Positions 26,447 to 38,490 of a DNA stretch of 64,000 bases are shown one piece after another. The number at the start of each line of letters is the position of its first letter. The first letter of the stretch is position 1. The stretch spans positions 1-64,000 of the forward strand of contig NZ_LR655692.1 of the NCBI RefSeq assembly GCF_902168065.1. Reading direction: 5' to 3'. This DNA is from Mycobacterium tilburgii (GTDB lineage: Bacteria > Actinomycetota > Actinomycetes > Mycobacteriales > Mycobacteriaceae). A program made the position numbers and the translations under genes. Under the pieces are notes generated by a model that was given only the letters and a program-made list of their open reading frames with translations, did not search any database and was not told where the DNA came from.

Positions 26447-27457
26447 CTAGTCGCCGAACTCGTGCGCCTGGTACCGGTGCGTGCCCTCGAGGTCGTCGAG
26501 AATCGCGGCCTGCGCCTTCTTCGGCAGGGTGTGCAACATCTCCCGCACCCGGGCCTGGCGGCGGGCCACACCCTTGCGCTCCGGCATGCCTGGCGTCGCC
26601 GTGATCTGCGGCGGCACGCCCTCGATCTGTTCGGTGCCGCCGGCGTGGTGACCCTGGTCGAGCAGCGCCTGCTCTTCGGCCATGGTCGCCTCGTCCTTCT
26701 CCTCGGACATACCGATCGGTCCGATGCGTCGGCCGTTGAGGAATTGGCGCACGACGGGCTCGTCGCTGGTCAACAAGACCTCGCGGGGCCCGAACATCAC
26801 CAGGCGCTTACGGAACAACATGCCGATGTTGTCCGGCACCGTGCGGGCGATGTTGATGTTGTGCGTCACGATCAGGATGGTCGCGTCGATCTGGGCGTTG
26901 ATGTCTAGGATCAGCTGACTCAGGTAAGCGGTACGAACGGGGTCCAGACCGGAGTCAGGCTCGTCACAGAGGATGATTTGTGGGTCCAACACCAGGGCGC
27001 GGGCCAGGCCGGCACGCTTGCGCATACCACCGGATATCTCACCGGGGAACTTTTTCTCGTCTCCCCCGAGACCCACCATCTCCAGCTTCTCCATGACGAT
27101 GTCACGGATTTCGCTTTCCTTCTTCTTGGTGTGCTCGCGCAGCGGAAAGGCGGTGTTGTCATACAGATTCATCGACCCGAACAGCGCGCCGTCCTGGAAC
27201 AGCACACCGAAAAGAGTCCGAATCTCGTAGAGCTCCTTGGCGGAGCACTCGATGATGTCGGTGCCGTCGATGACAATCGAGCCACGTTCCGGACGAAGAA
27301 GGCCGATCAGGGATTTCAAAAACACCGACTTACCGGTACCCGACGGGCCCAGCAAAACGCTGACCTCCCCGGCGGGGATATCCAGGGTCACGTCTTCCCA
27401 AATCCTCGAGGAGCCGAAGGATTTGGTCAGACCGCTGACCTCGATAGCGACGCCCAT
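26447..27457 (-). CDS. mkl: Mce-associated ABC transporter ATPase Mkl (MceG)
   Basis: This intact protein of 336 residues is the ATPase that powers Mce lipid/cholesterol importers. Motifs: Walker A LGPSGTGKSVFLKSL, Q-loop FGVLFQDGALFGS, signature EISGGMRKRAGLARAL, Walker B QIILCDEPDSGLD, switch His in IVTHNINIART. A C-terminal tail of about 90 residues is typical of mycobacterial Mkl. I chose ATG 27457 (MGVAIEVSGLTKSFG) because GGAAGGA sits 5 bases upstream; a GTG at 27523 would give the longer form. The open frame extends further up only because it reads into the tail of the decayed oxygenase. Confidence 0.95.
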   Translation of the reverse strand: MGVAIEVSGLTKSFGSSRIWEDVTLDIPAGEVSVLLGPSGTGKSVFLKSLIGLLRPERGSIVIDGTDIIECSAKELYEIRTLFGVLFQDGALFGSMNLYDNTAFPLREHTKKKESEIRDIVMEKLEMVGLGGDEKKFPGEISGGMRKRAGLARALVLDPQIILCDEPDSGLDPVRTAYLSQLILDINAQIDATILIVTHNINIARTVPDNIGMLFRKRLVMFGPREVLLTSDEPVVRQFLNGRRIGPIGMSEEKDEATMAEEQALLDQGHHAGGTEQIEGVPPQITATPGMPERKGVARRQARVREMLHTLPKKAQAAILDDLEGTHRYQAHEFGD

Positions 27458-27462
27458 AGGAA

Positions 27463-27469
27463 TCCTTCC
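27463..27469 (-). promoter_or_regulatory. Shine-Dalgarno site deciding the mkl start
   Basis: GGAAGGA on the minus strand, 5 bases before the ATG at 27457. Confidence 0.6.
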
Positions 27470-27632
27470 GTCGACACCTGCTGCCACCTGCCCCTTTGTG
27501 TAGCTTGAGTCACTGTAGTGCACGCCTGCACCAGCACAGCAGTAGTTGTGCAGCACCGGAGGAAAAATTAGCAGACTCGAGACCCCCACCCTTAGACGCA
27601 GGCTAATGGTCATCGGAGCAGCGGTAAAGGGG

Positions 27633-28699
27633 TCAAACGGTCGGAGCCCAGTTGCCGTGGAAGCCCATCGGTACGCGCTGGGGCTGGTGGATCGTGGCGA
27701 TCGACTCGAGCGTTTGCGCGTCGAGCAAGAGTAATTGCCCTTCATCACGGCCGCGGTGATAGCCGTACCCATCAGCACGCCGTCATCCTCGGCACGCGCG
27801 CCCGCTCCGTTCGCCGGGTTCGGCACAAAGGACATCTTGCCGAGCAAAAGGTCCGGATCGAGCGCGGCAACGACGCTGTATCCTGTCGCGTAGTCGTGCT
27901 TGTAGCGCGCTGGTCATCTCGGTCGCCCCGCTCGACAAGTAGCCGCCATCCATGCCGACGGTATAGCCGAACCAACGCCAACTGCCCAGCAAGCTTTCAT
28001 CGATGCGCGGGAACTCCTGCGGCCGGTCGTCGCGGCATTCGGTGGAAACCGCCCCGGTGGTCAGCGAGAAATCGTGCATCACCGGCGACCCGGTCACCTC
28101 GATGTCGATGGTGCGGCGCGCGCGGCCCGCGATGTCGATCACGGAGTAGTGCACGGTGCGGCCGCGCCCGAAAGGGTTAGGACACCGCGTTGCAGTTCGC
28201 CGGTGTGCGGATCCCGGTGCGGGTACGGGGTGTAGCCGCCGAACAGGGTCCCGTCGAAGTCGCAGGGCCCGACCGTGTCCAGCTCGTCGGTGAGTTCTTA
28301 GTTGGCGCCGCCGCCCTCGACGAGCGCCAGCGTGCGCCCCGCGTGGGTCAGCACGTTGGTGTTGTGTCCGACCGACAACATGCCGGCGTACGGGTTCAGT
28401 CCGGTGGGTTGCGGCTCCCCCAGGGCGGCACACACGGGTGGTGTGCGGACCCACCGGTTGCTATACCAGCACAGCCTTGCTGTCGCGCCACGCCGTGGAC
28501 CACCGCGTCGCCGGTGAACCAGCGGTAGGTCGCCGGATCGATCTCGGCGGCCGGGTTCGGCCCGTTGCGCAGGTAGCGGCCGTTGAGGTGTTCCGGGATC
28601 TGTCTGGTGACAGGCAGGTCGGTCGCGGTCACCTCGGCACTCACAGGTGCCAGGAAATCCTCAATCCTCGAGATAGGGGTTACGCACTTTGGTGATCGG
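27633..28699 (-). pseudogene. carotenoid cleavage oxygenase (Rv0654-like), broken
   Basis: The N-terminal part (VTATDLPVTRQIPEHLNGRY, LRNGPNPAAEID, YRWFTGDAVVHGV) and the C-terminal part (ECRDDRPQEFPRIDESLLG, VPNPANGAGARAEDDGVLMG, GFHGNWAPTV with stop 27633-27635) of an iron-dependent carotenoid oxygenase remain. The centre is lost: FSLT is joined directly to TGAVSTECRDD, well over 100 codons short and lacking metal-binding histidines. A 7-base tandem duplication at 28656-28669 breaks the start of the gene, and other shifts occur near 28490, 28310, 28160 and 27850. The family splits carotenoids or related polyenes. Confidence 0.9.
28656..28669. repeat. 7-bp tandem duplication in the oxygenase pseudogene
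   Basis: AATCCTC occurs twice in a row (minus strand GAGGATT twice). A single copy would restore the expected reading LEDFLAPVSAEV. Confidence 0.85.
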
Positions 28700-28844
28700 G
28701 GTGGAAGTCACTGCTGAGCTCGCTATAACCTATAACATTGATATTTCAGCGTTATTAGGTATGGTAAGCTGGCGCCGCGGCAAGGGCAAGGGCCTGCTAG
28801 AGAAGTACTTTGAAGTACTAAAGAAGTGCTTAGAGAAAACTGAT

Positions 28845-29327
28845 GAGATGACTTCGGAGCTTCGGCGTAGCGTTCGCGACGAGATGCTGCACGCGGCGGT
28901 GAACCTGCTCGACAACGACGGGCCCGATGCCCTGCAGACCCGCAAGGTGACCAGCGCCGCGGGCACCTCGACGATGGCGGTGTACACCCACTTCGGCGGC
29001 ATGCGGTCGCTAGATCGCGGCGGTCGCCGATGAGGGGTTGCGCCAGTTCGACGCGGCGTTGACGGTGCCGCCGACGGAGGATCCGGTCGCGGACCTGTTC
29101 TCCGGGTCGGCGCCGCGTACCGGCGCTACGCGATCGAGCGGCCGCACATGTATCGACTGATATTCGGCAGCACCAGCGCACACGGCATCAACGCGCACAA
29201 CGTGCTGACGCTGACGGTCGCCGAGATCGACGAGCACATCAAATTTACTTGTGGCGCTGGGTGATTCAACCGAACGAGTGGCCCAGTCGCTGAGAGCCTC
29301 GACCCGTCCTGAAGGGTGTGAACGCAC
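28845..29327 (+). pseudogene. TetR-family regulator (Rv0653c-like), broken
   Basis: From the ATG at 28845, TSELRRSVRDEMLHAAVNLL and AAGTSTMAVYTHFGGMRSL form a good TetR helix-turn-helix. One extra base near 29009 shifts the frame (IAAVADEGLRQFDAALTV continues in the next). A two-base insertion near 29102 shifts again (VGAAYRRYAIERPHMYRLIF). After NVLTLTVAEIDEHI most of the ligand-binding domain is deleted and the tail LVALGDSTERVAQSLRAS follows in another frame. In M. tuberculosis the homologue is divergent from the oxygenase gene, as here; both partners have decayed. Confidence 0.85.
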
Positions 29328-29328
29328 G

Positions 29329-29369
29329 AAACCCCCGGTACTCCTAAAACCAGGGGTCCCGGGGGGTTT
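29329..29369 (-). terminator. hairpin after rplL
   Basis: An imperfect inverted repeat of about 17 bp (AAACCCCCGGTACTCCT against AGGGGTCCCGGGGGGTTT) with a short A-rich loop. It lies 15 bases past the rplL stop and is GC-rich, as expected for a mycobacterial terminator. Confidence 0.7.
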
Positions 29370-29383
29370 GCGTGTGAAGCGGG

Positions 29384-29782
29384 CTACTTGACGGTGACGG
29401 TGGCGCCGGCGGCCTCGAGCTTGGTCTTGGCCTCGTCGGCGGCCTCCTTGGCGACCTTCTCCAGCATCGGCTTGGGAGCACCGTCGACCAGGTCCTTGGC
29501 CTCCTTGAGGCCCAGGCCGGAGACGATCTCACGGACCACCTTGATCACGCCGATCTTCTTGTCGCCGGCGGACTCGAGGATGACGTCGAACTCCGACTGC
29601 TCCTCGGCGGCCTCGGCGGCACCGCCGCCGGCAGCACCACCGCCACCGGCGGCGGCGACGGCGACCGGAGCGGCCGCTGTGACCTCGAAGGTCTCCTCGA
29701 ACTTCTTCACGAAGTCGGAGAGCTCGAGCAGGGTCATTTCCTTGAATGCGTCAAGCAGGTCGTCAGTAGAGATTTTTGCCAT
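29384..29782 (-). CDS. rplL: 50S ribosomal protein L7/L12
   Basis: This intact protein of 132 residues forms the mobile ribosome stalk that recruits translation GTPases. N-terminal dimer domain ([20 protein letters not shown]), Ala/Gly-rich hinge near residues 40-60, C-terminal factor-binding domain ([20 protein letters not shown]). ATG 29782, 32 bases after rplJ, in the same operon. Confidence 0.98.
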   Translation of the reverse strand: MAKISTDDLLDAFKEMTLLELSDFVKKFEETFEVTAAAPVAVAAAGGGGAAGGGAAEAAEEQSEFDVILESAGDKKIGVIKVVREIVSGLGLKEAKDLVDGAPKPMLEKVAKEAADEAKTKLEAAGATVTVK

Positions 29783-29814
29783 GGTGTGGGTCCTTCCTGA
29801 TTTGGGGGTTTGAG

Positions 29815-30432
29815 TTATTCGGCGTCAGCCGAGGTCTCGGCGGGAGCTTCCGAAGCTGTTTCTTCCGGGGCGGTTTCTGGGACGGGGGCCGCTTCTGCAG
29901 CCGCGGCGGGAGCCGGTTCGGAAGCCTTCTTCTCCTGCAGGGCCGCCGCCAAGCGGGCCAGCTGCGAGGCCGGCGCGTTGAACAGCCCGGCCGCCTTGGC
30001 CAGGTTGCCCTTCATGGCGCCGGCCAGCTTGGCCAGCAGCACCTCGCGCGAATCCAGGTCGGCGATGCGCTCGACCTCGGCCACCATCAGGGGGTGGCCG
30101 TCCATGTAGCCACCCTTGATAACCAGCGCCTTGTTCTCCTTGGCGAAGGTCTTGATGGCCTTGGCGGCGTCCACCGGCTCGCCCTTGACGAACGCGATGG
30201 CCGTCGGGCCGACGAACAGCTCGTCGAGTACCTCGATGCCCGCCTCCGTCGCCGCGCGCTTGATCAGCGTGTTTTTGGCCACGGTGTAGGTGGCCGAACC
30301 CGCCAGCGAGCGGCGCAGCTCGGCCAGGTTGGCGACCGTCAGCCCGCGGTATTCAGTGATGACGGTTGCGGTTGAGGCGCTGAATTGCTCGGCGATGTCG
30401 GCAACGGCGGTGGCCTTGTCGGCTTTTGCCAT
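29815..30432 (-). CDS. rplJ: 50S ribosomal protein L10
   Basis: This intact protein of 205 residues is the base of the ribosome stalk and holds the L7/L12 dimers. Start [18 protein letters not shown] behind AGGAGG; middle [20 protein letters not shown]. The C-terminal extension of about 30 residues is rich in Ala, Pro and Glu, as usual in mycobacteria. Confidence 0.97.
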   Translation of the reverse strand: MAKADKATAVADIAEQFSASTATVITEYRGLTVANLAELRRSLAGSATYTVAKNTLIKRAATEAGIEVLDELFVGPTAIAFVKGEPVDAAKAIKTFAKENKALVIKGGYMDGHPLMVAEVERIADLDSREVLLAKLAGAMKGNLAKAAGLFNAPASQLARLAAALQEKKASEPAPAAAAEAAPVPETAPEETASEAPAETSADAE

Positions 30433-30549
30433 ACATACCTCCTCGGTGAAAGTTCGACGTATCGTCTGTGATCACCCGAGGAACGACGAACGCCCCGGCG
30501 CAGGAAGCGGCACGGGGCGTGAATATAACCGGCGCGGGCGCCAGCGGTA

Positions 30550-30640
30550 CTGCCTCGTCCTCCTGCGTGGGCCGCCGGGATGGTCCCGGACCTTCGACCG
30601 ATTGCTCGGTGACCGACGGTCTTCGGTGGATCGGGACCAA
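30550..30640 (-). promoter_or_regulatory. candidate L10 leader upstream of rplJ
   Basis: On the minus strand this region contains CCACCGAAGACCGTCGGT, an AAGGTCCGGGACC element and GGCCCACGCAGGAGGACGAG. They look like parts of the ribosomal L10 leader, where the L10-L7/L12 complex represses its own operon. The 260 bases between rplJ and the ROK remnant hold nothing else. The call rests on resemblance only. Confidence 0.45.
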
Positions 30641-30694
30641 GGATAGCGTGACCCGCCCTGCTCAGCCAAAACGGCTCAGTTGGGCGACCGCGGC

Positions 30695-31601
30695 TTACAG
30701 ACCCGCGAGGCGGGCCGCGCCGACCAGGCCCGCCTCGCCGCCCAGCTCGGCTGGCACCACCCGCAGGCCGCTCAGAAAGTCCAGGCCGGCGTAGTCGTTC
30801 AGCGCCGCACGCAGCGGGTCGAAGAGCAGCAGACCGGATTTCGCCACGCCTCACCGACGACGACCAGGTCCAGGTCGCACACCGCGGCCACCGAGGCGAT
30901 CATCGCCGCCAGTCCGGTTGCGCCGCGGTCGAACGCGCACAGCGCGATGTCGTTCCCCGCCGCCGCGGCGGCGGCCAGGTCGCGTGCCCCGGCGCCGACG
31001 GGCGCCGACCAACCGTTGGCCCGGGCCCATCGCACCAACCACGGCCCGAACGCCACCGTCTCGACGCAGCCGCGGCCCCCCCGCAGCTGCACCGCTCGCC
31101 GCCCTGCTCGACCACCACATGACCGACGTGACCCGCATTGCCGCTGCGCCCGGTGTACGGCTACCGCCCAGCACCAACCCACCGCCGACCCCGGTTCGAC
31201 ACGACCATCCCCAGCAGGAATCCCGCACCGCGGCCGACGCCGTGCCAGTGCTCGCCGGGCGCCATACAGATGCCGTCGCCGTCGAGCCTTACCGGAACGC
31301 CGGGCACCGCGGCCGCGACCCGGTCCCGCACCGGAAACCCTCGCCAGCCGGGGATGTTGATCGGGCTCACGGTCCCGCGGGGCAGGTCGATCGGCCCGGC
31401 CGAGGCGATCCCCACCGCGCGTACCGCGCCGCCGGCCGACGTCAGCGCTTCGGCGACGACAGCGTCGACGACGTCCCACACCTGTTCGCCGGACCCGCCC
31501 GGCGGGGTGGGCCGGGTGATGGTGTGCACCAGCGCGCCTTCCGAATTAGCTAGGCCCGCAGCAATTTTCGTGCCACCAATGTCCAGACAGAGGGTAAACA
31601 T
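30695..31601 (-). pseudogene. ROK-family sugar kinase (Rv0650-like), broken
   Basis: The start MFTLCLDIGGTKIAAGLA at 31601 carries the phosphate-binding DIGGTK motif, and GIASAGPIDLPRGTVSPINI follows. After FLLGMVVSN the frame breaks near 31190. Later parts are read in two other frames: GVGGGLVLGG, GRGCVETVAFGPWLVRW (ROK zinc/active-site region), ATGLAAMIASVAAVCDLDLV and finally RVVPAELGGEAGLVGAARLA with a stop at 30695-30697. ROK kinases phosphorylate glucose or similar sugars with ATP. It closed a three-gene run with Rv0649 and the GH38 mannosidase, all now broken. Confidence 0.85.
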
Positions 31602-31607
31602 ATTCGC

Positions 31608-32200
31608 TCAGTGCCTGTGGGTGTTGGCGGGGGTCGCCGGTGTGCTCGTAACCCGCGGCGAGCCGGACGAGCTCGGCACGCCGCGCATCCAGCACAGCCG
31701 GAAGGCGCGACGCCGAGGGCGCCCAGCAGGTGCCCGGCGATCGCGGGCCGCACCCGGGCCAGCGGCGGTGCCGCCCGCGACGGCGTGCGCCAGCCGTCCC
31801 GGTCGGGGCTCGGCTCGGCGAACCGCAGCGGATTGCGGGCGTGGTAGGCGGCGACGTCGTCGTCGCCGATCTCGACCGCAATGGTCACGTCGGCGTAGAG
31901 CGCCCGCGCCCGCGGATCGGCCAACACCGCCGCCGCGACGCTGCCGATCTCCAGCCGCGCGGTGAGGTCGAGCAACACCTTGGCCTCGGACGGCGTCCGG
32001 TCGCCGGTCAACCCCCGCGCCGCGGCCTCGGCGGCGATCACCCGCTCGGTCACCAGGAGCTGAGTGAGCCATCGCCGCAATTGCCGGCCCTCGCTGGTAC
32101 TGCGGTCCGGCAGCGCGGACGCGCGGGGACCGTCGCGTAGCCGCGCCTCCGCCGCGTCGAGCTCCTCGACCGCGACGGTGGCGACCCAGGCGACGCTCAT
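31608..32200 (-). pseudogene. Rv0649-like protein (often labelled FabD2), frameshifted
   Basis: From the ATG at 32200, MSVAWVATVAVEELDAAEAR runs through GRQLRRWLTQLLVTERVIAA and EIGDDDVAAYHARNPLRFAE for about 140 residues. Near 31780 and again near 31720 the frame shifts; the end (LVRLAAGYEHTGDPR, then NTHRH) is in other frames. I see no GxSxG nucleophile, so the malonyltransferase label used for the M. tuberculosis homologue is not supported. It overlaps the GH38 stop by ATGA, so it was translationally coupled to the mannosidase. Confidence 0.75.
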
Positions 32201-33424
32201 GGCACCGTCACTGTAACCGCGGGCGAGTAGATCAGCTGTCCGGCGCAGCCGATCCGGATCAGCGCCCACCATTGGCCGAGGGTCAGCCACGCCGGCGGGC
32301 GAACATTGAAGCCGAGCTCGGCGCTGCCGCCGGCTGGCAGGACCGCGCCGAGCTCGGCCGGGCCGATCCACTCCCATGTGCCCCACGGGCTGATCAGATG
32401 GGCCTCCAGCGACACATCCACCCCCGCATTGCTGCCCACCGTCACCGTCAACCGGCCGGTCTCCCCGGCGCGCAACGCGATTTCGCCGGGCCCGCCGATG
32501 AGGTTAGGCCAACTCCGCCGGCGGGTCCGCACCGACCTGGACGATGCACACGTCCTCGACCGGCTGGCACCATGTGGGCGGCACGTCCTGCCCGGTGATG
32601 CGCAGCTTCGCCCGCACCGGGTACAGGCCGGGCGCAGCGTCGACCGGAACGGCCAGCGCCACAACGGCTTCCCGGTGCTCACCGGGTTCCAGCAGGAACG
32701 GCAGCTGGGTCGGCGCCGCCGACCAGCCATCCGGGCAGACCACCACGACGGTGCCGGTCAGCGTCGCATCAGTGCAGTCGCCGACCGCGGTAAGCCGCAA
32801 TGTCACTTCGCCGCCGGGCGGGGCGGTCGCGCGCTGCGGGTGCAGGTGGGCGACGGCCGGCAGCCCGCCCAGCGGTGCGGGTCCGCGATTGTGCAGCCAG
32901 TAGCGGGCGTAAAGCGGTTGAGCGGCTTCGGCTTCCGGGCCCAGTGCGACAGTGTGGTCGACGGTCTTGGGTAGTTCCAGCCGGGCCAGCACGGTGGTCA
33001 CCTGGTAGCCCTGAGCTCGATCGATCGCCGGGCTTCCCGCGGCACCTCGAGCAGGTCGGCGAGCCCGGTGACGTGCAGCGTGCCGAGCGTCGATCCGACG
33101 AGACGCGGGCGTGGGAACCGGTCGTCTCCACCAAGCGCAGGGCCACCGAGGCGGGATCGACGGTTCGGCCTTGCCGGCGGGCAGCGGGTTCCCAGCCGCC
33201 TTGAGCGCGCCGAGGTGCACGGCGTCGGCGGGTTCGACATGCAGCAGCGACCCGGCGGCCGCCCACGTGCCGCGCCGCGGGCCCGGACGGACCGCGCGTA
33301 GCGGATACGCGAATTGTGCACTGCGGGACGGGATATCGTCTTGCCGCCAGTCGAGATCGGCTGCCACCGAAGCGATTTCGGCGCCCAGCCGATCCTCGTC
33401 AACCCCGGTGTTGGTTGTTGCCAA
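32197..33424 (-). pseudogene. GH38 alpha-mannosidase (Rv0648-like), C-terminal remnant
   Basis: The full-length homologue has about 1215 residues; here only about 1.2 kb remains. The retained part is the C-terminal beta-sandwich region (PLRAVRPGPRRGTWAAAGSL, HVTGLADLLEVPREARRSIE, LELPKTVDHTVALGPEAEAA, ISPWGTWEWIGPAELGAVLP). The N-terminal catalytic domain with its zinc site is missing. Frameshifts near 33170, 33010 and 32505 scatter even this part. It formerly cleaved alpha-mannosides, probably from the bacterium's own or host glycans. Confidence 0.8.
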
Positions 33425-33447
33425 CTTGAATTTGGCAGACTGCTGGG

Positions 33448-34794
33448 ATGACTTCTACCAAACACCGCGAGGTGGCCAGGCTGGACAGGGTGCCGTTGCC
33501 GGTCGAAGCGGCTCGGGTCGCCGTCACTGGTTGGCAAGTCACTCGCTCCACCGCTCGCGTCCTCACCAAATTGCCAGGCAAAGGGCCGTGGCAACAGAAA
33601 ATGATCAGGCAGCTCCCCCAGACGTTCGCTGACCTGGGGCCCACATACATAAAGTTCGGTCAGATCATCGCGTCCAGTCCCGGCGCCTTCGGCGAATCGC
33701 TGTCCCGCGAATTCCGCGGCCTGCTCGACCGGGTACCGCCGGCCGACTCCGACGAGGTGCACAAGCTGTTCGTCGATGAGCTGGGCGCCGACCCGGCCGA
33801 TCTGTTCGCCGAGTGGGAAGAAACACCATTCGCGTCCGCGTCGATCGCCCAGGTGCACTACGCCACGATGCACAGCGGCGAAAAGGTGGTCGTGAAGATC
33901 CAGCGGCCGGGCATCCGTCGCCGGGTCGCCGCCGACCTGCAGATCCTGAAACGTTTCGCCCAGGCCGTCGAACTGACCAAGCTGGGCCGTCGGCTCTCGA
34001 CGCAAGACGTGGTGGCGGACTTTGCCGCGAACCTGGCCGAGGAGCTGAACTTCCGTCTCGAGGCGCAGTCGATGGAGGCGTGGGTTTCGCATCTGCACGT
34101 GTCCCCGCTGGGCAAGAACATCCGGGTACCGACCGTGCACTGGGACTTCACCAGCGACCGGGTGCTGACGATGGAGCGGGTGCACGGCATTCGCATCGAC
34201 GACGTCGCGGCGATCCGCAAGGCCGGGTTCGACGGCGTCGAACTGGTCAAGGCCCTGCTGTTCTCGCTGTTCGAAGGCGGTCTGCGGCACGGCCTGTTCC
34301 ACGGCGACCTGCACGCCGGCAACCTCTACGTCGACGATCAGGGTCGCATCGTGTTCTTCGACTTCGGGATCATGGGACGCATCGACCCGCGCACCCGGTG
34401 GCTGCTGCGCGAACTCGTGTACGCCCTGCTGGTCAAGAAGGACCACGCGGCGGCCGGCAAAATCGTCGTGCTGATGGGCGCCGTCGGCACCATGAAGCCC
34501 GAGACCCAGGCCGCCAAGGACCTGGAGAAATTCGCCACCCCGCTGACCATGCAGACGCTCGGCGACATGTCCTACGCCGACATCGGGAGGCAGCTGTCGA
34601 CACTGGCCGACGCCTACGACGTCAAACTGCCACGCGAGCTGGTGCTGATCGGCAAGCAGTTCCTCTACGTCGAGCGGTACATGAAGCTGCTCGCGCCGAA
34701 GTGGCAGATGATGTCCGATCCGCAGCTCACAGGGTATTTCGCCAACTTCATGGTCGAGGTCAGCCGCGAACATTCCTCCGACGTCGAGGTCTAG
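33448..34794 (+). CDS. ABC1/AarF (UbiB-like) family kinase (Rv0647c-like)
   Basis: This intact protein of 448 residues has the atypical kinase fold linked to quinone or lipid metabolism (COQ8/UbiB family). Motifs: the family's KxGQ motif TYIKFGQIIASS near residue 70, Ala-rich nucleotide loop ASASIAQVHYA near 130, Lys in VVVKIQRPG, catalytic loop GLFHGDLHAGNL, metal motif FFDFGIMGR. No clear membrane segment. It lies between decayed lipG and the GH38 remnant yet is undamaged, which argues that it is needed. The start has only a weak Shine-Dalgarno. Confidence 0.9.
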   Translation: MTSTKHREVARLDRVPLPVEAARVAVTGWQVTRSTARVLTKLPGKGPWQQKMIRQLPQTFADLGPTYIKFGQIIASSPGAFGESLSREFRGLLDRVPPADSDEVHKLFVDELGADPADLFAEWEETPFASASIAQVHYATMHSGEKVVVKIQRPGIRRRVAADLQILKRFAQAVELTKLGRRLSTQDVVADFAANLAEELNFRLEAQSMEAWVSHLHVSPLGKNIRVPTVHWDFTSDRVLTMERVHGIRIDDVAAIRKAGFDGVELVKALLFSLFEGGLRHGLFHGDLHAGNLYVDDQGRIVFFDFGIMGRIDPRTRWLLRELVYALLVKKDHAAAGKIVVLMGAVGTMKPETQAAKDLEKFATPLTMQTLGDMSYADIGRQLSTLADAYDVKLPRELVLIGKQFLYVERYMKLLAPKWQMMSDPQLTGYFANFMVEVSREHSSDVEV

Positions 34795-34803
34795 GGGCGA
34801 CCA

Positions 34804-36529
<1,726 letters not shown>

Positions 36530-36640
36530 CACGACACCCCCGACACGCCGGCCGATGCGCCGCGTTGAACTGCGGCGGTTTGCCCTCCGTCAAACCTGTA
36601 AAGCTGGATAATGAATGCGCCCAGTTCAGGGGATATATGA

Positions 36641-37405
<765 letters not shown>

Positions 37406-37500
37406 ACTTTGTTGCATGGGCGACGCGGGGGTGCCGCCGGGCAGCTCGGCGGGCGGTGAGCCGGCCTAGGGAAATCTGAAGTCAGGAGAACTACACGACT

Positions 37501-38397
37501 ATGGCTGAGCAACCGACCGGCTCGACGAAGATCAGGACGCGATTTGAAGATATTCAGGCGCACTACGACGTTTCCGACGCCTTCTTTGCGCTGTTCCAGG
37601 ATCAGACGCGGACCTACAGCTGCGCATACTTCGAGCCGCCGGAGCTGACCCTCGAGCAAGCCCAGTACGCCAAGATCGACCTCAACCTGGACAAGCTGGA
37701 CCTCCGGCCCGGCATGACCCTGCTGGACATCGGCTGCGGGTGGGGCACCACCATGCGCCGCGCCGTGGAACGCTATGACATCAACGTCATCGGCCTGACT
37801 CTGTCGAAGAATCAGCACGCCCGTTGCGAGCAGATGCTGGGTGCGATCGAAACCGATCGCTCCCGCGAGGTGCGGCTGCAAAACTGGGAAGACTTCACCG
37901 AGCCGGTCGACCGCATCGTCTCGATCGAGGCGTTCGAGCACTTCGGGCACGAGAACTACGAAGACTTCTTCAAGCGGTGCTTCGATCTCATGCCCGACGA
38001 CGGGCGGATGACCGTGCAGAGCAGCGTCAGCTACCACCCCTATGAGATAGCCGCGCGCGGCAAAAAACTGACCTTCGAGACCGCCCGGTTCATCAAATTC
38101 ATCGTCACCGAGATCTTCCCGGGCGGCCGACTGCCCACCACCGGCATGATGGTGGAGCACGGCGAGAAGGCGGGATTTGTTGTTCCGGAACCACTTTCGC
38201 TGCGCCCCCATTACATCAAGACGCTGCACATCTGGGGCGACACGCTGGAGTCCAACCGGGCGAAGGCCATCTCGGTCACGTCCGAAGAGGTCTACGAGCG
38301 GTACATCAAGTACCTGCGCGGGTGCGAGCACTACTTCAGCGACGAGATGCTGGATTGCAGCCTGGTGACATATTTGAAGCCGGGCGCCGCTAACTGA
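37501..38397 (+). CDS. mmaA4: hydroxymycolate synthase MmaA4 (Hma)
   Basis: This intact protein of 298 residues adds a methyl and hydroxyl to meromycolate chains and is the gateway to keto- and methoxy-mycolates. Marker segments: [23 protein letters not shown] motif [54 protein letters not shown], and the end [16 protein letters not shown] lies 12 bases before the ATG. With mmaA1 intact and the middle gene broken, oxygenated mycolates may still form but methoxylation may not. Confidence 0.93.
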   Translation: MAEQPTGSTKIRTRFEDIQAHYDVSDAFFALFQDQTRTYSCAYFEPPELTLEQAQYAKIDLNLDKLDLRPGMTLLDIGCGWGTTMRRAVERYDINVIGLTLSKNQHARCEQMLGAIETDRSREVRLQNWEDFTEPVDRIVSIEAFEHFGHENYEDFFKRCFDLMPDDGRMTVQSSVSYHPYEIAARGKKLTFETARFIKFIVTEIFPGGRLPTTGMMVEHGEKAGFVVPEPLSLRPHYIKTLHIWGDTLESNRAKAISVTSEEVYERYIKYLRGCEHYFSDEMLDCSLVTYLKPGAAN

Positions 38398-38490
38398 CCC
38401 TGATCCGCTGTCGGATCCATGCTGCGTCGTTCGTCGGATAGGTAGAGAATGGCGCACGGGGCTTCTCTCACAACCTGGAGGTGACGACAC

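Noticed and set aside
26447-27847. Extended 466-residue Mkl
   Set aside because: The extra N-terminal part reads through the decayed oxygenase end. The Shine-Dalgarno and family start place the gene at 27457 (or 27523 at most).
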